Source of the DNA: Ixodes scapularis | Lineage: Eukaryota; Arthropoda; Arachnida; Ixodida; Ixodidae | Direction of reading: 5' to 3' | DNA length: 64,000 bases | Assembly (NCBI RefSeq): GCF_016920785.2 | Contig: NW_024609835.1 | Coordinates: forward strand, 86,400,243-86,464,242 | Shown here: piece by piece, positions 58,601 through 64,000 of the stretch | How positions within the stretch are numbered: the stretch's first letter is position 1 | How the letters are laid out: every line of letters begins with the position of its first letter | Notes under the pieces: model-generated | The model's input: only the letters and a program-made list of their open reading frames with translations | What the model was told of the DNA's origin: nothing | Databases searched by the model: none | Translations under genes and position numbers: made by a program

Positions 58601-61600
58601 ACCCCCCAAGCTTTAAGCCCTGGTTCCATGGAACCCCAGGAAGCCTCAAAAATTGCTTGAAACCCCCCCCCCCCCCCCCCCCCTCCTCCCCCCATATTTG
58701 CTGACCAAGAAGTAATGCAAGCACAATCGTAGGCAATTTTGCTTGTGTTGCTTGTCATATATCTCCACCATATCAATCAATCGCAATGTCAGTGCAAAGT
58801 GAGATGAGGGCGCTTTGCATGGTGCTGCCGTGCAACCCACAGCTAAGGGGGGGGGGGGGGGGGGGGGGAGGGAGGGGTTTCATTTTCGTTGTTTGTGGTA
58901 CCCATGAGACCAGCTCACGGAACCCAGTTTGAGAATCCCTGCAGCATTATCTTCCTCTCTTCCCCCTCCCCCAACTCACACACCCCACCCTCCAAGTTCT
59001 TTCACTCCGCTCTTTTTAACTAAAAACTAGCCTGCTGGAACAGACGAGCATACTTTCCATGCCTTGTCCCACCACCGTTGCATTCCATTGAGCGAAAAAG
59101 ATTGGGCCCTACAGTATGAAGATCGAGTGTGCCTACCGGGACAGGGTGGGTTGGAGCTGCAGTAGATCTGCTCCTGCTCGGGCCCCAGGCAGACTCGGCC
59201 TCCGTGCTTGGGCTTGGGGTTGCTGCACGTCCTGCGGCGGGACTTGACTGCTATGCCGCAGCTCTGGGAGCAGGCCGACCAGGCAGACCACTCTGTCCAT
59301 TGCCCATTCTCTGTTGGGGGCAACACCACGCTGAAGGTTGGGAGATGGCACACGGATTGAGTTGCACAGTTCAACTCTTTTATGCGAGACTAAATTTACT
59401 CCCACCTGAAATGGAGCACAACCTGCACCCTCTATTGTAGGCAACTGGCGTGCCATTGAAAAAACCCACCTGGTCTTTTTCAATCCTGGGACCTCTCTGA
59501 GACAGCAAAGCAGTCAGTGAAGTAAACAAACATTAGGGGAGGACACTACCTGGGAATGTCAACTTTTGAACCGCTCACTCGATTGGCGTGATATTTGCAG
59601 GTGGTGTTTGCAGCCATACAAAAAGAGGGCATGAAAATACCCCCAGAACATGCGATTTGCTCAATGAATCTATCGTTGAGGAATGGTGTTGATAATTAAA
59701 TATTTTTGTGGTGGAATGCATGCTGGAATACCTGTTGCCAGTTGCTATGAAAAGAAATATCAGAAAATGCACATTTTCTAGGTAAAAAAATTTATGTAAT
59801 TTTTTTTTCTGATGTTTACCAGGTTTTGCAAATTACAATTTTTCATAATAAAGGAACATGAAAATGCAAAATCTAAGTTTATAATAACAAACTTCATAAA
59901 ATTCAGGCATACAAGCTGCAAATTTCAGTATGAAAGTTTCTCGAAACTTTCATACTGAAACGAATTATATTAAGGTGGGATTTGCTGCCAAAACCCTGAA
60001 TTAAGAAAAACGTGTACAAAGTGCTTGGACTTTGTACACCTTTTCTTTAGCATTGGTGGACCGAAAATAATTTATAAAAAAATAACTATGCTGTGTAACA
60101 AATTAAACTTTCTGTGAAAACTCTCAGATGTTGGTGGATGTAAATATGGCATTTTTCACAATGAATGTTTTTTGCAGAAATTTTTTTTCTGGGTAGTTTC
60201 GCCAGACTTAATCGTGCAAACCATAGGGGTAAGCAGCACCAGACGTTTGATGATTAGATGTAATGGTTTTGGGAAGTCCCAGGTTGTAGAAGATTTACAC
60301 GAGTATAAATTGACTTCAACCTGAAAAGAAGCACAACTCATTTGACTTCCAACTGAAATGAAGCGCAACTCATGCCCTCCCCCGTTTATGGCAAACTCCG
60401 TTGGACGCACAATTAATTCAGTCTGTCAGGTAGTCCGTTACATAGAAACCCGCCTATAACAAATTTCAAAGCCACATATTCCTAATACACAATTTTGATG
60501 TTGGGTGTACAGTACACTCATTAATAAGTCCTTCTGTGGACAGCGAAACAAAAAAAAATGGTTGATCTGAAAACATAAAATTCGGCAGAGACACCTAAGA
60601 CTGCTTATGTGTGGGAATCCGAAAGCATTATACTAGTCCCTTTGATGAAATGTTTTAGATTGATGTTTCTTTGTGTCCCTGCCAAAACACAAAGAAGACG
60701 TAACCCACAACATCAACCTCAACGAAGCGTCCATTCTGTGCCTCAAAAAAACGTGGATGAATCCGAACGACAGCAGAGAGATCCCGGGGTACCACTTCGT
60801 AAGCAGTGCACACAGACCAGGAAACACTGCGGCAGGAGTTGCCATCTACGCCAAACCCAACGCCCAACTCGCAGAGTGGTATGATCATGGCAAAATGTGT
60901 GCCTTGTCGCTGCCAAGTGGACTCATCATAGTATGCGTCTGCCTGGCACCAAACACATCTGAATACAACAATGCACCGTTTGTCATGCGCAATATACGTC
61001 AGGACACCAGATCGAAATCACTCAAACATGACTCACGCACCAGGCGCACCTCTAGTCAGCCAGAACCATGGAGCCGTCGTGGTGTCGGGGAAGCATGCTC
61101 GTCTCGTACCCCGGGGGCCCGGGATCGATTCCAACCCAGACAGAAATGTACCGAATTTTATTTTCAAAGCCATTAATTTACTTTGTTTACAAGAACCTTC
61201 CTGAGAAATTCGACGTCAATCCGAGCATTTTTGACATATTTTTACTCTGCGCTGTGGGTTATTTTTGGTCCCATCGCTCAATCACGCCGACGCCGAATTT
61301 TCGCGTAATGGGACATATAATGCTTTCACATTAATGTTGGTATAAAACTCTATGCAGGTTAATATGTAGATGAAATAGTCAAAGGCTTGCACGACTGTTC
61401 ATTCCGTGAGGATGTACACGAGATTGAAGCACCCAGACTAGAGCGAAAAAAATAGAAAGTGTTTGATCTTTTATCTGTTTAGGATGCTCTGTGAAAGGCA
61501 CGCCGATCGGGGGTGATCCCAAAGTGCCCGTCTATATGTGTGCTCATCTGTCTGTGTTAGAACCATAGTCTGCACTATGTCAAGCATGTTCTTGAAAGAG

Positions 61601-63092
61601 ATGCAATTTTCTTTCTTCTGGCTTGAGACTCCAAATGAAACTAGCAGACCCGCACAGAATCGCACCGCACACTTCGCACAAATGAAAGCGCCACTTGTGC
61701 CACCACTTGGGGAGCTAGAGAGTCCTTTCCCACTGGGTACCCCCTGATGGCACATGTGGGTGCCAGCCGCCTCCCATCCAGCCACGAATGGGCGGAAGTT
61801 TGTGCCCCTTTTCTGTGTTCCTCGTCACAAGGTACTTCCACATTGTTAGAGGAGGGAAATGGTTGCCATTTCCACGAGAAGGGGGTTAGCACACGAAAGT
61901 CAAACAAAAATTAAAGCTACCAACGAATGAAGCAGACGACGCACGCACTGATCTCGGCCTCTAGGCGGAAATCACTTGGCGAGGAGGAAAGGAAACAAAC
62001 CTCAGAATAACATGGGCTACCGATTGTGCAGGAAAGAAAAATAAAATGGTGGGAAACCTGCATTGAATTATTCGAACCGCACATCTTGACCTTGTTTTTT
62101 CATTGCATCTTTCTCTTTTTTTCTGTCTACGTTTCCCTGTCCCCACTCTTTTCGTTTGGTGTTGCTCTTTGCGAGTTTTTTTTTCTCCCTTTTTGAAAAT
62201 GAAACAGGTGTTTGAGCGTTTTTGAGGGTTGCACATTCTGATCGAGCTCAGTGTAGCCGACTTGTTTTTTTTTATAAAAATATTACATGCATTTTTGTAA
62301 GAAATATATACGTTTCATATAAAGGATAATTCACTGTATTCGGGTGAACATGGCTCGAAGGGCTCGACGATAGTACATTAGTGAGCACAAAACGATTTTG
62401 GATAACTCGAGGCCCCAATTCTACGGTCTCAACACTATTAAGATTGCTATGTGTAAACTAATGCTCTCCATCGCCCGCCCATGCCAACAGCAGTAGGCTG
62501 CTCAAACGGGACTTTTTGGAGGAGCGAGTTGATTGCAAATCTGTTCGGCAGACTGCAGTCTTAACGAGTGTGGCATTTGCAAAAATGCATGTGATCAGAG
62601 GAGAAAAGTGCGTACACATTTTGTTTTTGGCATTAACAATCTTGCTTTAAAGGTGTTAAAATGCTCTCTACAATGCAGCATGTACCAACACATATATGAA
62701 AGTGACCAGATGCTGAAGACTGTGTTTGCTTTGAGGGTGCATAGAGGCTTCTCCATGCACAGTGAAAGCCAGAAGAGGCTTCCTCAATCACTGTGTCTGA
62801 GTTCCTAGGAGGGAGCTGCATAGTGACAGGAATCCTGGGAGTCCAAGAGCATATCCAGAGGATGGATGACACTCTGCGAAACACACACATATTCCAACGT
62901 TTCTGGTTCTAGGAAGGGACTCACGTGTGCAGTTGGTGACTTCCAGTGAAGATCCCTCGCAGGGCTTCCCACCGTTGAGCGGCGCTGGGCTGTCGCACGC
63001 TCTGGAGCGGCACAGGCAGCGGTCTCCCATTGGGTCTTTGCCAACCTGGTCGCACTCCTGCCAGCTGTTCCAGCCACTCCAACCTCCATCCA
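40299..63092 (-). CDS. SEMA5A/B-like: Class 5 semaphorin, C-terminal part (7 exons; 5' end outside the window)
   Basis: Exons 63092-62925, 59310-59137, 56846-56490, 54784-54599, 46210-46034, 42350-42180 and 40645-40299 join with GT/AG ends, all in phase 1, into 525 whole codons plus stop. In order they give TSP1 modules, one special module (NWTSWMRVNATREGHFEQRF...CRANVADDNLL), more TSP1 modules, a transmembrane helix and a tail. That special insert among TSP1 repeats is known from class 5 semaphorins and matches my memory of human SEMA5A. The Sema and PSI domains should lie upstream of 63.1 kb. Class 5 semaphorins are type I membrane proteins of axon guidance that bind plexins and proteoglycans. 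There is one orthologue in most arthropods (Sema5c in flies), so A or B cannot be assigned. Confidence 0.93.
40725..41182. mobile_element. Palindromic MITE, about 460 bp
   Basis: The arms 40785-40900 and 40980-41100 are reverse complements (CTCCGCCC, AACCAGATGC, CGTTATTTTGTTCAAAAGTTA and their mirrors). The outer halves show weaker symmetry. The right arm is shared with 10171-10300. Confidence 0.7.
41260..41466. mobile_element. Short element with inverted ends, about 207 bp
   Basis: ATAGACCCTTTTCAAAA at the left is mirrored by TTTTGAAAAGTGTCTAT at the right with one mismatch. Inner GCCAT and GGCAACC blocks are also opposed. I could not define a target duplication. Confidence 0.6.
42180..42350 (-). 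CDS. SEMA5A/B-like: Semaphorin 5 exon: last TSP1 module
   Basis: The exon has 171 bases and phase 1 at both ends. It encodes PPTAEDEEWTEWSVWSLCDH, then RRRTCTVLDPSPEQC and ESRMCIAGQDS. The W-x-x-W-x-x-W-x-x-C start is present, but the usual CGGG after it is replaced by DHNNEQH, as in the membrane-proximal module of class 5 semaphorins (human has CEASG there, from memory). The acceptor is CTGCCTGCAG and the donor GTGAGT. Confidence 0.94.
42996..43174. mobile_element. TA-flanked MITE, 179 bp
   Basis: CCGTACAATACC at the left and GGTATTCTACGG at the right form inverted ends with one mismatch, followed inward by GCGCCCA and TGGGCGG. TA flanks both ends (42994-42995, 43175-43176), as with Tc1/mariner-type insertions. 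It lies inside a G-rich repeat beginning CAGTGGTGTAGC. Confidence 0.75.
43552..44907. mobile_element. hAT-type element with exact 8-bp duplication, 1356 bp
   Basis: It starts CAGGGACGGCGCCAGG and ends CTTTGGCGCCGTCCCTG. GTTAAACA flanks it at 43544-43551 and 44908-44915. Subterminal GGGAGGCG motifs recur at both ends. Frames inside show no known transposase, so it is non-autonomous. Confidence 0.92.
45584..45849. repeat. Young tandem duplication, 138-bp unit with poly(A) junction
   Basis: The unit starting GCATGATCGGTGCTGTACGG at 45584 repeats at 45722, nearly identical over about 124 bp. The one difference I see is TTGTTGTTGAA against TTGTTGATGAA. The first unit ends in a run of about 15 A; the second ends GTCGAAAAAC. 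Confidence 0.93.
46034..46210 (-). CDS. SEMA5A/B-like: Semaphorin 5 exon: TSP1 module
   Basis: The exon has 177 bases and phase 1 at both ends. It encodes FWSCWSEYSECSVTCGGGGT, then RTRTCVREPGSGTESGACEG and EATQVAPCDAAPC. It is a canonical group 1 TSP1 repeat with the WSCWSEY tryptophan ladder, CSVTCGGG and six cysteines. The acceptor is CTCCAAG and the donor GTGAGT. TSP1 tryptophans of this type are often C-mannosylated. Confidence 0.94.
46405..46880. mobile_element. Foldback element, about 475 bp
   Basis: The left arm has CCTTAAAGATTTTTTATCCATTTCCCACGAG, ACACAAAGTGGAG and CAAAACAACAAGGACGAA in order. The right arm has the complements in reverse order, ending CTTTAAGGATTG. The centre is TGCATGC-type sequence with GGCATGAGTGG. 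Confidence 0.8.
49668..50271. mobile_element. TA-flanked MITE with internal duplication, 604 bp
   Basis: CCGTAAAGTTCCGAGAGAAC at the left and GTTCTTTGGGAACTTTACGG at the right are inverted ends of about 30 bp, continuing into CGCCC. TA flanks both ends. The core carries two diverged copies of an approximately 147-bp unit (GCGGATTCC...TACGCGATCTGC...ATCTGCGGTAT) at about 49858-50003 and 50005-50165. It shares the TACCGTA terminus with 42996-43174. Confidence 0.8.
52046..53010. mobile_element. TTAA-flanked element, family A copy 2, about 965 bp
   Basis: It starts AGGGGCCCTGCAATCAT after TTAA (52042-52045) and ends ATTGCAGGGCCCTT before TTAG, an eroded TTAA. It is a second copy of 27387-28388 in the other orientation; GACGTCTTTGGTCCTGGGCT, CTTCTTTTTAGTCGAAATAC and GGCGCGAACCGTTTCAAT are shared. 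Confidence 0.85.
54599..54784 (-). CDS. SEMA5A/B-like: Semaphorin 5 exon: TSP1 module after the special insert
   Basis: The exon has 186 bases and phase 1 at both ends. It encodes AYLSNIDGDWSEWGEWSQCS, VPCGGGVQLRERLCDSPRPS, then GAECQGPSREQRDCNIHECH. It is a complete TSP1 repeat with WSEWGEW, CSVPCGGG and six cysteines. The acceptor is CTGTTGCAG and the donor GTGAGT. Confidence 0.95.
54785..56489 (-). other. Semaphorin intron with a GC-richer island
   Basis: Between about 55260 and 56170 the composition is more even than in the flanking AT-rich intron, and frames of 85 codons (minus, 55837-56094) and 137 codons (plus, 55579-55992) overlap. Neither matches a family I know. It may be an old insertion. 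Confidence 0.6.
56490..56846 (-). CDS. SEMA5A/B-like: Semaphorin 5 exon: TSP1 module plus class-5-specific module
   Basis: The exon has 357 bases and phase 1 at both ends, twice the size of its neighbours. The first half is a TSP1 repeat: SSWSEWGAWSECSAQCGGGF, QWRRRQCHSPKGRDGCGGGC, YRACNTHACSE. The second half, SNWTSWMRVNATREGHFEQR, FRFTCRANVADDNLLHMGSI, KKEERYC...SCMDAG, matches the odd module found between TSP1 repeats of class 5 semaphorins. NAT in MRVNATREG is a possible N-glycosylation site. The acceptor is CCCCGGCAG and the donor GTCAGT, a weaker match to consensus. This exon is the strongest single piece of evidence for class 5. Confidence 0.96.
57190..57435. repeat. Degenerate 12-bp minisatellite (GACGACCTCTAG type)
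   Basis: About 20 units related to GACGACCTCTAG or GACGACGTCTAG, with substitutions and one or two length changes. Confidence 0.85.
58292..58941. mobile_element. hAT-like element, about 650 bp, no clear duplication
   Basis: CAGGGGTTCTCAAACTTTT at the left and AGTTTGAGAATCCCTG at the right form inverted ends of a form widely seen in hAT-derived repeats. Flanking 8-mers CTATAGAG and CAGCATTA do not match, so the target duplication has decayed or the edge is rearranged. The centre contains opposed GGGTCTGAGACC and GGTTCCATGGAACC blocks and long C and G runs. Confidence 0.65.
59137..59310 (-). CDS. SEMA5A/B-like: Semaphorin 5 exon: TSP1 module
   Basis: The exon has 174 bases and phase 1 at both ends. 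It encodes NGQWTEWSAWSACSQSCGIA, VKSRRRTCSNPKPKHGGRVC, LGPEQEQIYCSSNPPCP. It is a canonical TSP1 repeat (WTEWSAW, CSQSCG, RRRTCSNP). The acceptor is CCCCAACAG and the donor GTAGGC. The next exon joins as CP-V-TRQSSW in frame. Confidence 0.95.
59923..59960. repeat. Perfect hairpin, 18-bp arms
   Basis: TTTCAGTATGAAAGTTTC, two bases, then its exact complement. A second hairpin (GTGTACAAAGT with its complement) follows at 60011-60038. Confidence 0.9.
60680..61015 (+). pseudogene. LINE APE-type endonuclease fragment
   Basis: The plus-strand frame reads HNINLNEASILCLKKTWMNP, then GYHFVSSAHRPGNTAAGVAI, then YAKPNAQLAEW, DHGKMCALSLPSGLIIVCVC and LAPNTS. S-I-L-C-L-x-x-TW, IPGY and GGVAIY-like boxes are those of the N-terminal endonuclease of non-LTR retrotransposons. 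The catalytic ends of the domain and the whole RT are missing, so it is a truncated relic in the opposite strand to the host gene. Confidence 0.75.
61068..61330 (+). mobile_element. tRNA-derived SINE (Ruka-like)
   Basis: AGCCGTCGTGGTGTCGGGGA at the head has A-box character. GCATGCTCGTCTCGTACCCC with a following GGGATCGATTCC B box copies the anticodon and T arms of a tRNA. The body CCCAGACAGAAATGTACCGA and an AATGCTTTCACATTAA end follow. Ruka is a tRNA-derived SINE described from ixodid ticks; the resemblance is from memory. It directly follows the LINE fragment. Confidence 0.65.
62925..63092 (-). CDS. SEMA5A/B-like: Semaphorin 5 exon: TSP1 module (most 5' exon in window)
   Basis: The exon has 168 bases and phase 1 at both ends. 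It encodes DGGWSGWNSWQECDQVGKDP, MGDRCLCRSRACDSPAPLNG, GKPCEGSSLEVTNCT. The WSGWNSW ladder is kept, but the CSxTCGGG stretch is replaced by CDQVGKDPMGDRCLC, as in a known divergent module of this subfamily (CLCRxRxCDSPAP). The acceptor is GTCTTCAG and the donor GTGAGT. Exons further 5' lie outside. Confidence 0.95.
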
Positions 63093-64000
63093 CTGAAGAC
63101 AAGACAGGGGGATGACAATATGTTAACAATGCTACCGAGAATTCATGACTTTGACCTTGCATTACATTTGTTAGTATACTTACGAAGCCTCGATGACCGA
63201 CTCACATAAGAAGTCGTTGGAAGATGTTAGACAGAAGAAAGAACAGAGTGAAGATTATCGGAAATGCCACCAAGAATCCATTAACTTGATCTTTCTTAGA
63301 TTTTTTTTGTGTGGTACTACTTGCAAGTACTTTAATGACCAATAAAAACATACAGTCATTAGAAGGTGCTAATGATTTCTTACTGTATTTTTTAGAATTC
63401 TAAAGCCATTGAAAGCCAGCATGGTTGTAGTAACAGGTGCATAGGTACATTCTCTACCGTGTTTAGTGAAATTGGGCTAATTTTTAACAGGTAAAACATT
63501 TGTACGGAGGGGAAAGTTCCTAAGATGTTGGTTACAGTTGCACGAACCTCATGACTGTACCAGGGGTGGATCCAGAACTCCGTTTTGGGGGAGGGGGGGG
63601 GGGGGGAATTTGTAAGGATACTATTGTCCCATTCTTTCGTGGGCACCAGGGGGTCCACCCATGTCAAATTGCCCTCTGAGAAGGGGGGGGGGGCGGCGAC
63701 CGCCCCCCCCTTGGATCTGCCCCTGGACTGTACAGCCTTTGAAGGTCACCTTTGCAAATGCCATCATCCTCATTAGGGGCGGATGCAGGTGTTTCCAGAG
63801 AGGGGGGTCAGCATATCAGATATCTGAGAATGCCCCCCCACCCCGTTCCCCCCCTAACTTTTACACGTGTAGAATTCAAGGGGGGTCAGAACATCCCAAC
63901 CCCGCCCCCCACCCCCCTCTAAATCTGCCAACGATCCTCATGCTTTTGCCATTGCTTTATGGAATCCCAATGTATATTCCTGCCATGCTAGGAACTTAGG
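63093..64000 (-). other. Partial semaphorin intron at the window edge
   Basis: It contains a 165-bp hAT MITE (63561-63725) and G/C runs that continue to about 63920, including a second GGATGCAGG...AAATCTGCC pair that may be a related MITE. No exon is seen before the window ends. Confidence 0.7.
63561..63725. mobile_element. hAT-type MITE with exact 8-bp duplication, 165 bp
   Basis: It starts CAGGGGTGGATCCAG and ends TTGGATCTGCCCCTG. GACTGTAC flanks it at 63553-63560 and 63726-63733. The core is G and C runs, as in 3407-3593 and 22375-22559. Confidence 0.92.

Larger units (their letters stand above)
56847..59136 (-). other. Semaphorin intron with minisatellite and hAT-like element
   Basis: It contains a 12-bp-unit minisatellite (57190-57435) and a 650-bp hAT-like element with long C and G runs (58292-58941). 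T-rich and G-rich tracts are common. No exon is seen. Confidence 0.7.
59311..62924 (-). other. Semaphorin intron with LINE fragment and SINE
   Basis: It contains hairpins at 59923-59960 and 60011-60038, a LINE endonuclease fragment (60680-61015) and a tRNA-derived SINE (about 61068-61330). A short repeat (CACCTGAAATGGAGCACAAC) at 59402 recurs, diverged, at 60315-60370. No exon is seen. Confidence 0.75.

Noticed and set aside
60673..61176. 167-codon frame read as an intact gene
   Set aside because: Only the first 115 or so codons resemble a LINE endonuclease; the rest is SINE sequence, so it is a fusion of two relics.

Overview
The window looks like a tick (Ixodida, probably a metastriate hard tick) nuclear genome segment. 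It has introns with GT/AG ends, two split protein genes of animal type, very heavy transposon load, many homopolymer and dinucleotide runs, Penelope-like retroelement relics, and a tRNA-headed SINE that resembles the tick Ruka family. The tick assignment is an inference; the animal assignment is secure.

Two genes are well supported. On the plus strand, 32610-37752, four exons encode a 134-residue CISD3-type protein with two CDGSH iron-sulfur motifs and an N-terminal mitochondrial-type leader. On the minus strand, 63092 down to 40299, seven exons encode the C-terminal part of a class 5 semaphorin: six exons carrying thrombospondin type 1 (TSP1) material, then a last exon with the transmembrane helix and a short cytoplasmic tail. 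All its introns are phase 1, and exon-exon joins read through cleanly. The Sema and PSI domains must lie beyond 63.1 kb, outside the window. The two genes converge: their candidate poly(A) signals lie about 120 bp apart near 38 kb. A canonical tRNA-Ser(AGA) gene lies at 18553-18634.

Layout. 1-32.4 kb is a nest of mobile elements with no host protein gene that I can recognise: foldback (hairpin) elements, hAT-type elements with 8-bp target duplications, TTAA-flanked elements, three Penelope-like (PLE) fragments, one LINE reverse-transcriptase fragment, and a roughly 3.7 kb DNA transposon with arms over 0.7 kb and a decayed transposase-like gene. The tRNA-Ser gene sits inside a 566-bp element with 12-bp inverted ends that is itself inserted in the right arm of that transposon. 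32.4-37.9 kb is CISD3. 38-40.3 kb is the probable semaphorin 3' UTR. 40.3-64 kb is the semaphorin gene, whose introns carry further hAT, TA-flanked and TTAA elements, a LINE endonuclease fragment, a SINE, a 12-bp minisatellite and a young 138-bp duplication.

The two genes have no evident functional link: one is a mitochondrial-type iron-sulfur protein, the other a cell-surface guidance protein. I found no convincing novel cellular system. The most unusual items are the transposon-borne tRNA gene, the several-layer nested insertions with readable target duplications, and the semaphorin tail. All calls come from reading the sequence; no database search was run.
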